Positions 10,064 to 19,085 of a stretch of 64,000 bases of DNA are shown piece by piece. A program made the position numbers and the translations under genes. This stretch comes from Gammaproteobacteria bacterium (GTDB lineage Bacteria; Pseudomonadota; Gammaproteobacteria; Pseudomonadales; Halieaceae), in the NCBI GenBank assembly GCA_030427085.1, contig JAUHXH010000001.1:868001-932000 (forward strand), in the 5' to 3' direction. Under the pieces are notes generated by a model. The model worked only from the letters and a program-made list of their open reading frames with translations. It was not told the DNA's origin and made no database searches. Position 1 is the first letter of the stretch; every line of letters begins with the position of its first letter.

Positions 10064-11205
10064 TGAATTTGCGTAAGGCTTCTTGCCTGGCCCTGCTGAT
10101 GGCAACTGCCAATACAGTGAGCGCGGCGACCGAGAATTGGTACAAGGTAGAGCTGCTGATTTTCAGCCGCTCCGGCGCAGAGTCCAGCGAGCAGTGGGAA
10201 CCACTGCCTGAGCTCGCGTATCCGCCCGAGGAACAGGCCCGTTTTCTGATCGATCCCGAGGCCAGTGACAAGCTGGCTGCAGAGCTGGATGCCTTCAGCC
10301 ATATCGACGAACGCGGTATCCAGCATCTGGAGGTTCGCGATCCAGGCCCAGGCGCGATGGCTACGGATCAGGATTTCTTGCGCCCCATTTCAACGGCTCA
10401 CCTCAAAACCTTACCGCTGGCAGAGAATTTCGAACAACTGCGCAGCTTCGGCTGGCCACGTCCGTTCACGCAACTGCAGCGGGAGCAAATGGAGTTTGCC
10501 TCTCAGGCGCGTCGGTTGGCAGCGGGTGGCGAAGTGTTATTCCATCAGGCCTGGCTGCAACCTATGGCCAGTGAAGAAGAAGCGCTGCCGATCGTATTGG
10601 ATCGCTCGGGTGACGAGCAAAGCTATCCGCGCTTACAGGGCAGCATCACGTTACACCTGTCTCGCTATCTCCACTTGCGTACGCAGTTGTGGCTGAACAC
10701 ACACGGCGAGTACCTGGATGGCACTTGGGAAATGCCGGCACCACCGCTCGCGCCGCTGTCGCGTACCGTCAGCAGGCCGTGGTATACGCCGCCAGTATTA
10801 CCGGAAGAGGAGCTATTGGGCGCCGCCACGCCGATTAACACAGATCCTTCCGTATTCGGCGCTCCGGCCCAACACACTGCCGATTCTTTCGGCGACGCAG
10901 GATTGGAAGCGACTGTGCCCGGATCGGGATTCCCCGATTCCGACGAGATCGAACCTGCACCCTACGAAGAAGAAACCGGTCCGCAGTGGCCCTGGCGCCA
11001 CGCAGTACCCATGGTGCAGGCGCGCCGTATGCGCGGTGAACAGATTCACTATCTGGATCACCCAATGATGGGTCTGGTGATCAAATTGACCCCCATCAAA
11101 GCCGAGGCGCTGGATGCCTGGCTCGCCGAGGAAGAGGCAGCGGCAGCGTCCGCAGTCCCGGAGGAAACTACGGGGTCGACAACAGGCGCAGCAGCAGGCG
11201 CCTGA
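10063..11205 (+). CDS. csiV: CsiV-family periplasmic protein
   Basis: This protein belongs to the CsiV family, described in Vibrio cholerae as a periplasmic peptidoglycan-binding partner needed by the D-amino-acid-sensitive synthase PBP1A. It has a signal peptide (about residues 1-20, cut after VSAA) and the conserved start WYKVELLIFSR. The middle is predicted soluble, with a proline/glutamate-rich spacer at about 235-305, then the conserved C-terminal block RRMRGEQIHYLDHPMMGLV. At 380 residues it is longer than the Vibrio protein, mostly through the acidic spacer. It is translationally coupled to mfd (TGATG), an order also known in Pseudomonas. Its 3' end overlaps the convergent MTI phosphorylase gene by 38 nt. 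Confidence 0.85.
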   Translation: MNLRKASCLALLMATANTVSAATENWYKVELLIFSRSGAESSEQWEPLPELAYPPEEQARFLIDPEASDKLAAELDAFSHIDERGIQHLEVRDPGPGAMATDQDFLRPISTAHLKTLPLAENFEQLRSFGWPRPFTQLQREQMEFASQARRLAAGGEVLFHQAWLQPMASEEEALPIVLDRSGDEQSYPRLQGSITLHLSRYLHLRTQLWLNTHGEYLDGTWEMPAPPLAPLSRTVSRPWYTPPVLPEEELLGAATPINTDPSVFGAPAQHTADSFGDAGLEATVPGSGFPDSDEIEPAPYEEETGPQWPWRHAVPMVQARRMRGEQIHYLDHPMMGLVIKLTPIKAEALDAWLAEEEAAAASAVPEETTGSTTGAAAGA

Positions 11206-11911
11206 CCACCGCCACTTCCCGCGCCAATACCGCCTGAATGTCGGCCAATTCGATGATCTCGTCGCTGAGGCCCGCAGCGGGATTAACCACCATGCACACG
11301 GCTGCATAGTCCATACCTGCTTCGCGAGCCAGCGCGGCTTCAGGCATCCCGGTCATGCCCACCACATCGCAACCATCGTTGGCCATACGCCTGATTTCCG
11401 CCGCCGTTTCCAGCCGGGGCCCCTGCGTCACGCCGTGAGTGCCGCCATCGCGCAGAGTTATCCCCTCCTCCTGCGCAGCTTGTAACAGGGCATCGCGAAG
11501 CGATTGCGTGTAGGGCTCAGTAAAATCGATATGCATGAGGTCACCGCGAAAGCCCTCGTCAAAGGTGTGCTCGCGCCCCCAGGTATAATCGATGAGTTGA
11601 TCCGGGAGCACCAGATCCCCGGGCTGCAAATCGGGGTGAATGCCGCCCACCGCGTTCAAGGCAACAATCTGCCCTACCCCCAGGCGGGATAGCTGGTCGA
11701 TATTGGCGCGATAATTGACCGCGTGAGGTGGAATCCGGTGTGGCACACCGTGGCGCGGCAGGAAGACCACATCACGACTGCCAACACGCGCGCGCATCGC
11801 CGCTGCCGATGCCAGTCCATACTCGCCAGGCACCTGCTCGGTTGTCTGCCAATCGATACCCTCAAACTGCGTAACACCCGTTCCGCCGATAATCCCGATC
11901 GTTTCGCTCAC
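11168..11911 (-). CDS. S-methyl-5'-thioinosine phosphorylase
   Basis: The 247-residue enzyme is a PNP/MTAP-family phosphorylase. It probably splits 5'-methylthioinosine to hypoxanthine and 5-methylthioribose 1-phosphate, the route known from P. aeruginosa, where methylthioadenosine is first deaminated. Evidence is the phosphate-binding GIIGGTGV start, FLPRHG, the family block LNAVGGI and TGMPEAALAREAGMDYA. The base-specificity loop reads CMVVNPAAG, with Asn where adenine-specific MTAP has Asp; in this superfamily Asn goes with 6-oxopurines. The start is GTG 11911, which overlaps the mscS stop as GTGA; a longer reading frame to 12055 would lie inside mscS. Gene position next to csiV matches Pseudomonas. 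Confidence 0.88.
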   Translation of the reverse strand: MSETIGIIGGTGVTQFEGIDWQTTEQVPGEYGLASAAAMRARVGSRDVVFLPRHGVPHRIPPHAVNYRANIDQLSRLGVGQIVALNAVGGIHPDLQPGDLVLPDQLIDYTWGREHTFDEGFRGDLMHIDFTEPYTQSLRDALLQAAQEEGITLRDGGTHGVTQGPRLETAAEIRRMANDGCDVVGMTGMPEAALAREAGMDYAAVCMVVNPAAGLSDEIIELADIQAVLAREVAVVRRLLLRLLSTP

Positions 11912-13014
11912 TGGGCGTTCTCCCCATCCTGTTCCGGTGCGACATGCTCCAGGTGCAGCGTCTGGGTCGGGAAGGCTACATCGGCGCCGTGTCGGTGAAT
12001 GATGTCCAGGATGCGCAACATTACATCCTGCTTGATTGCGTGATACTCCACCCACTGTGTGGTGCGGGTGAAGGTGTAGACAAAAAAGTCCAGCGACGAG
12101 GGGCCAAACGACACGAAGTTGACGATCAAGGTACGTCCGGTATCGATGGCTTCGTGGTTTGCCAGCATGGCTTTCACCTCGTCCACAATCGCAGCCATCG
12201 CCCCGGCGTCCTGGTAGCGGATCCCGATGGTTTCATAAATACGACGGTTGAGCATGCGCGACGGGTTTTCCAAGGCGATCTGGCTGAAGATCGAGTTGGG
12301 CACATAAAGCGGGCGTTGATCGAAGGTGCGGATGCGCGTCAGGCGCCAGCCGATGTACTCCACCGTTCCCTCGATCTGCCGATCGGGCGAGCGCACCCAG
12401 TCGCCAGTGGTAAAGGGGCGATCGAGATAGATACTGAGTCCGCCGAAGAAGTTGGCCAGCAGATCTTTCGCAGCAAAGCCCACTGCGATACCACCTATCC
12501 CGCCAAAGGCGAGCAGGCCCGACACGGATACCCCGAGGGTTTGCAGGATCAGTATTCCCGCCACCACCCACAAACTTATTCGCACCAACTGCGCGGTGGC
12601 ATGCACCGCCGCCCGATCGCTGGATTGACCCTCTCGGTCGGGTCGCAGCAGCTCTTCCTCAACACCGCGAATCAGTCGGATCAGGAACCAGGTCAGCAGC
12701 AGGACCAGCGCCGTGTCGTACATCTCGTTGAGGAACTTCAGCAGCGCGTCATCGGTGTCGGTGAAGATGCGCAGCATCATGAACACCACAAACACCCAGA
12801 TCACCAGGCGCAGCGGCGGCGCCAGCGCGGTCACCACAACGTCATCCCAGCGATGCTCGCTGTGCTCCGCCATGCGATGCAAACGATTGACCAGGGCCCG
12901 CAGCGCCAGATGCACCGCCAGACCCAACAACAGGATCATTGCCCCCTGCAGCAGATTCAGGTCAAAGGGCAAATACTGGTGTAACCAGTGACTGGCGTCG
13001 TTGAGTTGTTCCAC
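11908..13014 (-). CDS. MscS-family mechanosensitive channel
   Basis: This is a small-conductance mechanosensitive channel-like protein of the inner membrane, probably opening under hypo-osmotic shock. The 368 residues hold about five hydrophobic helices; the last is the pore-lining glycine/alanine-rich helix LLAFGGIGGIAVGFAAKDLL, followed by the beta-domain signature RPFTTGDWVRSPDRQIEGTV and the mixed C-terminal domain. It resembles the mid-size YnaI/YbdG branch more than the 286-residue MscS. Its stop overlaps the GTG of the MTI phosphorylase gene, so the two are probably co-transcribed. The C-terminus (about 20 residues) is acidic. Confidence 0.9.
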   Translation of the reverse strand: MEQLNDASHWLHQYLPFDLNLLQGAMILLLGLAVHLALRALVNRLHRMAEHSEHRWDDVVVTALAPPLRLVIWVFVVFMMLRIFTDTDDALLKFLNEMYDTALVLLLTWFLIRLIRGVEEELLRPDREGQSSDRAAVHATAQLVRISLWVVAGILILQTLGVSVSGLLAFGGIGGIAVGFAAKDLLANFFGGLSIYLDRPFTTGDWVRSPDRQIEGTVEYIGWRLTRIRTFDQRPLYVPNSIFSQIALENPSRMLNRRIYETIGIRYQDAGAMAAIVDEVKAMLANHEAIDTGRTLIVNFVSFGPSSLDFFVYTFTRTTQWVEYHAIKQDVMLRILDIIHRHGADVAFPTQTLHLEHVAPEQDGENAQ

Positions 13015-13282
13015 TTCAGGCTCCGGGAAAACGGCTGGGAAAGGCTTTTTTAGACGGATTTTTCATTTGATTGGGGCAGTTCCGCCACCGGTTGATTATA
13101 TAAGGTGCTGTCAGCGACGAAGTCAACCGTCGGAAGAATTTGCAAGGTACTGAATTGTAATAAGTTCCTGCTGGGTATAGCCCACCGCGATTTATGACCG
13201 GGCTTTTATGATGTTCCGGTCTAATGGACAGGGCCGGGGCAGATGATATGTTGGCCCTGTGAACAGACGAGGTAAGCAGGCG

Positions 13283-13600
13283 ATGAAAATGCTCAGCCCC
13301 ACCGTGGGTCGGTGGTACAAAGACATCCAGACCAATGCACTATTCGAGGTTGTGGCATGGGATCCTGCCGCACTCACCATCGAAACCCAGTACCTCGACG
13401 GCGAAGTCACCGAATACGATATTGACGCCTGGCGCGAGTTACTCCTGGTGCATGTAGAAGCGCCGGAAGACTGGCGGACGCCATTTGAGCTGAGCGACGA
13501 AGATGCCCTCGACCCTGATGAGCCCTTTCATCCCGAGCAGTGGAACAATCCACTGAGCTCGATCGAACCGGAGTACATGAACGGCGTCGACGAGTACTAG
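13283..13600 (+). CDS. Small acidic protein, DUF6763-like
   Basis: A 105-residue acidic cytosolic protein without signal peptide. It starts with a conserved-looking block (MLSPTVGRWYKDIQTNALFEVVAWD), then an ETQYLDGEVTEYDIDAWREL stretch and an acidic tail. I recall a small family of gammaproteobacterial proteins with this pattern (DUF6763), whose function is unknown. The ATG at 13283 has GAGG 10 nt upstream; a GTG at 13259 in the same frame adds eight residues without support. It is followed by a hairpin and then the lexA control region, so it is probably a single-gene unit. Confidence 0.75.
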   Translation: MKMLSPTVGRWYKDIQTNALFEVVAWDPAALTIETQYLDGEVTEYDIDAWRELLLVHVEAPEDWRTPFELSDEDALDPDEPFHPEQWNNPLSSIEPEYMNGVDEY

Positions 13601-13619
13601 CTCACCCTCCCCTCACCCT

Positions 13620-13655
13620 ACCCCCGAAAACCCTCATACCCGCCGGGGGTTTACT
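13620..13655 (+). terminator. Hairpin between the DUF6763-like gene and lexA
   Basis: ACCCCCG (13620-13626) pairs with CGGGGGT (13644-13650), followed by the T-rich TTACTTT. The loop is long (17 nt), so this is only a moderate terminator candidate. It abuts the lexA -35 region. Confidence 0.45.
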
Positions 13656-13668
13656 TTGCGCGGACTTA

Positions 13669-13684
13669 CTGTATAAAATCACAG
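13669..13684 (+). promoter_or_regulatory. LexA operator 1 (SOS box)
   Basis: CTGTATAAAATCACAG matches the CTG-N10-CAG form of the enterobacterial-type LexA box. It covers a probable -10 hexamer (TATAAA, 13672-13677), which pairs with TTTACT (13650-13655) at a 16-nt spacing, so bound LexA would block the promoter. Confidence 0.85.
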
Positions 13685-13687
13685 CAC

Positions 13688-13703
13688 CTGTATAAATACA
13701 CAG
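13688..13703 (+). promoter_or_regulatory. LexA operator 2 (SOS box)
   Basis: CTGTATAAATACACAG is a second CTG-N10-CAG box, 19 bp start to start from the first and 9 nt before the lexA start codon. Tandem boxes at lexA are known from E. coli and indicate autorepression of lexA-sulA. Confidence 0.88.
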
Positions 13704-13712
13704 AGGCTGCGC

Positions 13713-14318
13713 ATGGAAAAGCTCACCAATCGGCAACAACAGGTGCTGGACGTTATCCGTTCCCATCTCGACGACACCGGCTACCCGCCCACGCGGGCCG
13801 ATATCGCCCGGGAACTAGGCTTCAAGTCAGCCAATGCCGCCGAGGAACACCTCAAGGCACTGGCCCGCAAAGGGGCGATCGAGATTATCCCGGGCGCTTC
13901 GCGTGGAATTCGCCTGCCCCAGTCATCGGGCATTCCCATCGTTGGCCGCGTGGCCGCCGGTAGCCCGGTCCTCGCTCAGGAGCACATCGAGGACTACTGC
14001 GACCTTCCCCATAACTTCTTCAAGCCCAGCGCCGACTATTTCCTGCGCGTTACCGGCGACAGCATGATCGACGTGGGCATTTTCGACGACGACCTGTTGG
14101 CGGTGCACGCCACCACCCAGGTTAACAATGGCGATATCGTGGTGGCCCGTATCGACGATGAAGTCACTGTCAAACGCTTGCGCCGCGACGGCCGCCGCCG
14201 GCACATCGTGGAATTGCTGGCAGAAAATCCCGACTACCAACCCATCGTGGTCGATCTGCAGGAACAGGAATTTACTATCGAAGGGCTTAGTGTCGGCGTA
14301 TTGCGCCGGGGGGTTTAA
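13713..14318 (+). CDS. lexA: SOS repressor LexA
   Basis: LexA represses DNA-damage genes and cleaves itself when activated by RecA filaments. The 201-residue protein has the N-terminal winged helix (1-65, with [20 protein letters not shown] as the recognition region), the self-cleavage site Ala82-Gly83 in GRVAAGSP, the nucleophile Ser117 in GDSM and the general base Lys154 in VTVKR. Two LexA boxes precede it and imply autoregulation. Its TAA overlaps the ATG of sulA by one base. All catalytic elements are intact. Confidence 0.98.
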   Translation: MEKLTNRQQQVLDVIRSHLDDTGYPPTRADIARELGFKSANAAEEHLKALARKGAIEIIPGASRGIRLPQSSGIPIVGRVAAGSPVLAQEHIEDYCDLPHNFFKPSADYFLRVTGDSMIDVGIFDDDLLAVHATTQVNNGDIVVARIDDEVTVKRLRRDGRRRHIVELLAENPDYQPIVVDLQEQEFTIEGLSVGVLRRGV

Positions 14319-14755
14319 TGATGGAAGCGATGAGTCTGGACACCAATCACGAGACTGCGATGCCCGGCACCGCCGTCCTCCCCACCACCTCCTTCTGCGA
14401 ATTGCGGGTGGAATCCGGCGCCAGCAATCACTACCTGCTGCCCCTGCTGGCACAGTTCAGCCGCAGCGGTGAATCGCGCTGGCTGACGTGCATTGATGCC
14501 CAGGGCCTGGAGAAAAGCCTTGCCCGGGCAGCCAACATCGCTGCGGATCACATGCTGTGTCTAGAGGGACGTGGCAAGTCGAGCACGGCTGACTTGATGA
14601 TCAAGGCCATCAGCAGTGGTCAGAGTCATACGGTAGTCGGCGTGTGCGGCAGGGAATTATCCGCGGATCAACGCCTGGCGTTACAGCGCAGCGCTGAAGC
14701 AGCTAACTGCCACTGTGTGGTGCTGACCCGGCCGGAGCAAATCAACCCACACTAG
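14318..14755 (+). CDS. sulA: SOS cell division inhibitor SulA
   Basis: SulA blocks FtsZ polymerisation during the SOS response. The 145-residue product carries the family's central block (LLPLLAQFSRSGESRWLTCI), the region that in other SulA proteins contacts FtsZ, and resembles the RecA-like fold of P. aeruginosa SulA, whose gene also follows lexA. The ATG overlaps the lexA stop codon (TAATG), so expression follows lexA derepression. A second ATG directly after the first makes the exact start uncertain by one codon, and there is another four codons on. Confidence 0.88.
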   Translation: MMEAMSLDTNHETAMPGTAVLPTTSFCELRVESGASNHYLLPLLAQFSRSGESRWLTCIDAQGLEKSLARAANIAADHMLCLEGRGKSSTADLMIKAISSGQSHTVVGVCGRELSADQRLALQRSAEAANCHCVVLTRPEQINPH

Positions 14756-14781
14756 CGCAGGTTTAGCCGGTAGCTTGTTGT

Positions 14782-14797
14782 CCCGCCGATTAGCGGG
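14782..14797 (+). terminator. Weak hairpin after sulA
   Basis: CCCGC-N6-GCGGG followed by TTGT, 27 nt after the sulA stop and before the convergent small gene. The stem is short and the T-run is poor. Confidence 0.3.
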
Positions 14798-14834
14798 TTG
14801 TCAGGTGCCGACCCCCAGTGAGGATCGGCAGCAA

Positions 14835-15089
14835 TCAGTGCAGGGTGCGGACGGCTTCTTCGTTCGCAACGGCCATTTCCGCCTCGCCCTGTTCGGCGAT
14901 GGCGGCCGCAGCCTGAATACCCGCCTGAATCATGGCCTTGGCGACCTCCAGGCCATTGTCCATCATGTAGAGCCGGGATTCCTCCGAAAATTGAATCCGC
15001 ACCAGGGGCTCCGCTTCGCTATCGTCTGAGTGTTGTAATACAACCTCGCCATCGTCCAGTTCGACAATCTCCAAAAAGGATGTGGACAC
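14835..15089 (-). CDS. Conserved small protein of the lexA-topA region
   Basis: An 84-residue acidic cytosolic protein of unknown function. It begins MSTSFLEIVELDDGEVVLQ, then FSEESRLYMMDNGLEVAKAM and an alanine-rich helix. A similar small protein sits between sulA and topA in Pseudomonas, as I recall. The start is GTG 15089, supported by TGAGG 8 nt upstream. A longer frame to 15143 has no ribosome-binding site. Confidence 0.7.
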   Translation of the reverse strand: MSTSFLEIVELDDGEVVLQHSDDSEAEPLVRIQFSEESRLYMMDNGLEVAKAMIQAGIQAAAAIAEQGEAEMAVANEEAVRTLH

Positions 15090-15218
15090 TCGGCAAACCT
15101 CAATATGTTGTGGGCTCGGCCCCATCATAGCAGCCCAAACCACAAGCGGCCATAGGGACCCGGCGTGGACTCGAAGAACTCAGTTATCGTAATAACGGAA
15201 AGGGGCTTGGGTTTTTGG

Positions 15219-15695
15219 CTAGCACTCAGCCAGCGAATCGGACATACGATCCATGGTGGACTCCAGCGCATCGCACCAGTTCCGGCAAGTATCCAGCGAG
15301 TAAGTATCCTCGGTGCTGCGCCCGATTTGACCGGGCAATGGCCTGCTCACGCTGGTACCGAGGGGCATGCCGCGCTGGATAGCGCCGACAAAACCGTCCT
15401 GCTCCAACTGCTGGAACTCCGATAATTCACCGCGATGCAGTGCGAGGGAAGAGCTGGCGACTCCCGTTAATTCCGACACGCTCGCGGGTGGTTCACCCGG
15501 CAGCTGGGTTTCATTGGCCAACTCCAGTAGAAACCACCCGTAAGCGCGCAGTAAATGTACCCGCACCGCCTCACCAAATGCCTGGTTGAGTACCAGTTGC
15601 GGCGACTCAGCCCGCTCGAGTTCCTGTTGCCACGCTGTGAGCAGGACTCGCGCGTGATACAGCCGCTGGTTGGCCAGGCCACGGGCGCCGCTCAC
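15219..15695 (-). CDS. DUF6586-like protein
   Basis: A 158-residue, mostly helical cytosolic protein of unknown function. The recognisable part is LANQRLYHARVLLTAWQQEL followed by a helix rich in leucine and alanine (VRVHLLRAYGWFLLELAN), the pattern of the DUF6586 family found beside topA in Pseudomonas. The start is uncertain. GTG 15695 gives no overlap with topA (37 nt gap) but has no obvious Shine-Dalgarno sequence; the frame remains open to 15818, inside topA. It probably shares a transcript with topA. Confidence 0.7.
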   Translation of the reverse strand: MSGARGLANQRLYHARVLLTAWQQELERAESPQLVLNQAFGEAVRVHLLRAYGWFLLELANETQLPGEPPASVSELTGVASSSLALHRGELSEFQQLEQDGFVGAIQRGMPLGTSVSRPLPGQIGRSTEDTYSLDTCRNWCDALESTMDRMSDSLAEC

Positions 15696-15732
15696 GGGTG
15701 GGCGCCCAGTTCGCTGCGAGGCGAAGCGCGCA

Positions 15733-18378
15733 TCACTTCTTGCTCTTGCGGGTACGCCCTTCCTGGACTTCCCACTTGCCGTTGTTGTAGAACGCCTTCC
15801 AGCCGGTTGCCTTGCCATCGACCTCGGTCATCACGTACTGCTCCTTGGTCTTGCGGGCGTAGCGCACCTGGGCGCGGTTACCGTCGCCATCTTTTACCGG
15901 CGCGCTGAACAGGAAGCTGTACTTCGGGTCGATCTCGGACTGGTGCGGCAGCAGTTCATCCACGAAAGGTGCCCGTGTTTCGCGATTGCGCGGGAACTGG
16001 CTGGCGGCGAGGAACAGACCGGCCGCGCCATCGCGCAGCACGTAGGTGTCCTCCACTTTCTGGCAGACCAGTTCCGGCATCGGTACCGGGTCCATCTTGG
16101 GCGGCGCTGGCTCGCCATTGCGCAGCAGTTTGCGCGTGTTCTTACAGTCCTCGGCGGTGCAGCCGAAGTACTTGCCGAAGCGCCCGGTTTTGAGCTGCAT
16201 CTCGGCGCCACACTTGTCGCATTCGAGTACCGGCCCTTCATAGCCCTTGATCTTGAAGCGGCCCTTTTCGATCTCGAAGCCAGGGCAATCCGGACTGGCG
16301 CCGCACACATGCAACTTGCGCTCTTCGTCGATCAGGTAGCTGTCCATCGCGGTGTTGCAGAGCTTACAGCGGTGGCGCGCCACCAACTGGCGGGACTCCG
16401 CCTCATCGTCCGCGTCCTCGCGTATCGCCTCGTCACCGGGAATGAGGTTGATGGTTTGTTTGCACCGCTCCTTGGGTGGCAAGGCGTAGCCGGAACAGCC
16501 CAGGAACACGCCGGTACTGGCGGTGCGAATCTGCATTTCCCGCCCGCAGGTGGTACAGGGAATGTCCGTCGGCGTTGGCGTATTGGGCTCCATACCCACC
16601 GGCACCGCTTCATTGGCGGCATCCAGCAGGCGGGTAAATTCGGAGTAGAAGGTGTCCAGCGTGTCTTTCCAGTTACGCCGGCCCTCAGCCACTTCGTCGA
16701 GGCGCTCTTCCATGGACGCAGTAAAACCATAATCCAGCAGGTCGGGGAAACTTTTTTGTAGCCGCTGGGTCACGATGTCGCCCATCTTCTCCGCGTAGAA
16801 ACGCTTGTTCTCCAGGCGCACGTAGCCGCGCTCCTGAATGGTGGAGATGATCGAGGCGTAGGTTGAAGGTCGGCCGATACCGCGCTTTTCCAGTTCCCGC
16901 ACCAGACTCGCTTCGCCGTATCGCGGCGAGGGTTTAGTGAAGTGCTGGCTGGGCTCCAGCTTTTCCAGTGACAGCACGTCGCCACTGGCCAGATCGGGCA
17001 GCACCACATCGTCAGCCTTGCGACTGGCGGGCGGCTGTACCGCAGTGTAACCGTCGAAGCGCACCACCCGGCCGCGGGCTGTCAGTTCGTAGTCGCCTGC
17101 CGCAACGGTGACCACCGTGGAGGTGTATTCCGCTGCGGGCATCTGACAGGCCACAAACTGACGCCAAATCAGCTCATACAAACGCTCTGCGTCGCGCTCC
17201 ATGCCCGCAAGACTGTTCTGACGGACATTCACATCCGAGGGACGAATCGCCTCGTGGGCTTCCTGCGCGCCTTCCTTCGACGCAAAGCTGCGCGGATTTT
17301 CCGGCAGGTAGCGCTTGTCGAAGTTGGCTCCGATGTAATCGCGACACGCCGCCACCGCCTCGGCACTGAGATTGGTGGAGTCCGTACGCATGTAGGTAAT
17401 GTAACCCGCCTCGTAGAGGCGCTGGGCCAACATCATGGTTTTCTTCACCGAAAAGCCCAGGCGGGTGCTCGCCGACTGCTGCAGGGTGGAGGTGATAAAT
17501 GGCGCCGGCGGTTTTGAACTGGTGGGTTTGTCGTCGCGCTTCGCGACGCTGTACGGTTCGTTCTGGAGCGTGGCCAGTGCAGCCTTGGCGGTTGCCTCGT
17601 CGCCGGGACGGAAGTTCTTGCCCTGGTACTTCTGAACCTGGAAACGGATGGCCTCGGCGCCCTGCTGGGCCAGATCCGCGTGAATCTCCCAAAACTCTTC
17701 CGGGATGAAGGCGTGGATTTCACGTTCGCGCTCAACAATCAGCCGAACCGCCACGGACTGTACCCGCCCCGCGGACAGGCCCCGGGCCAGCTTGGCCCAT
17801 AGCAGCGGGGACACCATGTAACCCACCACGCGATCGAGGAAGCGCCGCGCTTGCTGGGCATCGACGCGGTGCTGGTCCAGTTGCGACGGTTCTTCGAAGG
17901 CCTCGGTGATGGCCTTTTTGGTGATCTCGTTGAATACCACTCGCTTGTAGCGGTCGGGGTCGCCGCCAATGGCTTCCTGTAGGTGCCAGGCAATGGCTTC
18001 TCCCTCGCGGTCAAGGTCGGTCGCGAGGTAGATGGCGTCGCTGTTCTCAGCCAGCTTGCGCAGTTCGTTAACCACCTTTTCCTTGCCGGGCAATACCTGG
18101 TAGTTAGCCGCCCATCCGTGCTCGGGGTCGATGCCCATACGCCGGATCAATTGCTCACGGGCCTGCTGCTTCTTGTACTCGGCCTTTTCTTCCGGGTCCA
18201 TTTTGCGGGTACGGGCAGCCTGCGCGGCACGGGCCTTGGGGTCGGCTTTACTGCTACCGGCGGTGGGCAGGTCGCGAATGTGGCCGACGCTGGACTTCAC
18301 CACGAAGTCCTTTCCAAGGTACTTGTTGATTGTCTTGGCCTTGGCCGGCGACTCAACGATGACTAGTGCTTTCCCCAT
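15733..18378 (-). CDS. topA: DNA topoisomerase I
   Basis: Topoisomerase I relaxes negatively supercoiled DNA through a 5'-phosphotyrosine intermediate. The 881-residue protein has the N-terminal Toprim domain ([19 protein letters not shown], with the acidic [13 protein letters not shown] motif), the type IA core with active-site Tyr329 in [12 protein letters not shown] (Tyr319 in E. coli) and three C-terminal Cys4 zinc-ribbon units (starting CTTCG, CKLC and CDKCG), followed by a tail rich in Lys and Arg. I start at ATG 18378 because [13 protein letters not shown] is the conserved N-terminus; the frame continues upstream for 19 codons without similarity. Confidence 0.97.
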   Translation of the reverse strand: MGKALVIVESPAKAKTINKYLGKDFVVKSSVGHIRDLPTAGSSKADPKARAAQAARTRKMDPEEKAEYKKQQAREQLIRRMGIDPEHGWAANYQVLPGKEKVVNELRKLAENSDAIYLATDLDREGEAIAWHLQEAIGGDPDRYKRVVFNEITKKAITEAFEEPSQLDQHRVDAQQARRFLDRVVGYMVSPLLWAKLARGLSAGRVQSVAVRLIVEREREIHAFIPEEFWEIHADLAQQGAEAIRFQVQKYQGKNFRPGDEATAKAALATLQNEPYSVAKRDDKPTSSKPPAPFITSTLQQSASTRLGFSVKKTMMLAQRLYEAGYITYMRTDSTNLSAEAVAACRDYIGANFDKRYLPENPRSFASKEGAQEAHEAIRPSDVNVRQNSLAGMERDAERLYELIWRQFVACQMPAAEYTSTVVTVAAGDYELTARGRVVRFDGYTAVQPPASRKADDVVLPDLASGDVLSLEKLEPSQHFTKPSPRYGEASLVRELEKRGIGRPSTYASIISTIQERGYVRLENKRFYAEKMGDIVTQRLQKSFPDLLDYGFTASMEERLDEVAEGRRNWKDTLDTFYSEFTRLLDAANEAVPVGMEPNTPTPTDIPCTTCGREMQIRTASTGVFLGCSGYALPPKERCKQTINLIPGDEAIREDADDEAESRQLVARHRCKLCNTAMDSYLIDEERKLHVCGASPDCPGFEIEKGRFKIKGYEGPVLECDKCGAEMQLKTGRFGKYFGCTAEDCKNTRKLLRNGEPAPPKMDPVPMPELVCQKVEDTYVLRDGAAGLFLAASQFPRNRETRAPFVDELLPHQSEIDPKYSFLFSAPVKDGDGNRAQVRYARKTKEQYVMTEVDGKATGWKAFYNNGKWEVQEGRTRKSKK

Positions 18379-18498
18379 AGGAACCTGATGATCTCCAACA
18401 GTGCGAGGGATTTCCCCGGCGGAAAAAAGGGGCATATATAAGCGTGAATACCGGCGGGGTCAAGGGCGGGCCCTTCCAAATCCGCTGTCCAGATGCCC

Positions 18499-18987
18499 TC
18501 AAAGCCCCGCCAGTTGGCGCTCTTCGAGGGCCTGCTCCATGCCTGCGAGAGCCACAGCGATTTGCTCCAGGGTCGCTGCGTCGCCCTCCTCCAGCCAGTA
18601 CACACCCACGCGTTCCGCATCGATTTCAGCGGCCAGAATGGCCTCCGGCAGAGCCTCGATACGGGTATCCATGGCACTGAAACCACCCTCGCGGCGCAGC
18701 CACTCTTGACCCTGCCGCAAGTACTGGTGACGCCCGCCGGGCCGGCGGCGCGAGTCGGGCTGCCGCCGTCGCCGACCATAGAAAATCAATCCCGGCGGAC
18801 TCGGCCGGAAATCCGGATCGTGCCCTGGTAGCTTACGGAACTCCACCTGGTACCCCTGCGCCCGAGCCAGGTCGCGCAGTGCGTTGATGCGACGCTGAGC
18901 CTTGGTCGGAATAAAATGTGTCAGCGGTGCCAGGGCGACGAGCACAACCAGGGCAATAAACAGCCAGATCACGTGCGGTGCCCCCAT
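18499..18987 (-). CDS. Hypothetical membrane-anchored protein upstream of topA
   Basis: A 162-residue protein that I do not recognise. It has one N-terminal hydrophobic helix (about 5-25, HVIWLFIALVVLVALAPLTH), then a basic, tryptophan-containing cytosolic domain with an Arg-rich stretch near 72-90 and an acidic, alanine-rich C-terminal helix (GVYWLEEGDAATLEQIAVAL). The helical tail could mediate oligomerisation. It lies 120 nt upstream of topA on the same strand and opposite uspA. ATG 18987 is the natural start. Confidence 0.65.
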   Translation of the reverse strand: MGAPHVIWLFIALVVLVALAPLTHFIPTKAQRRINALRDLARAQGYQVEFRKLPGHDPDFRPSPPGLIFYGRRRRQPDSRRRPGGRHQYLRQGQEWLRREGGFSAMDTRIEALPEAILAAEIDAERVGVYWLEEGDAATLEQIAVALAGMEQALEERQLAGL

Positions 18988-19030
18988 TCGATCGTTTTCG
19001 ATCCATCCGGATGATATACACCAACGATGG

Positions 19031-19058
19031 TTGAACCGTGCGGGCTGTGTGCTATAAA
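19031..19058 (+). promoter_or_regulatory. Sigma-70 promoter of uspA
   Basis: TTGAAC (19031-19036) and TATAAA (19053-19058) are separated by 16 nt and lie 27 nt before the uspA start. Confidence 0.65.
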
Positions 19059-19085
19059 AAGGGGAAAGTCCAACGGGATACTCCC

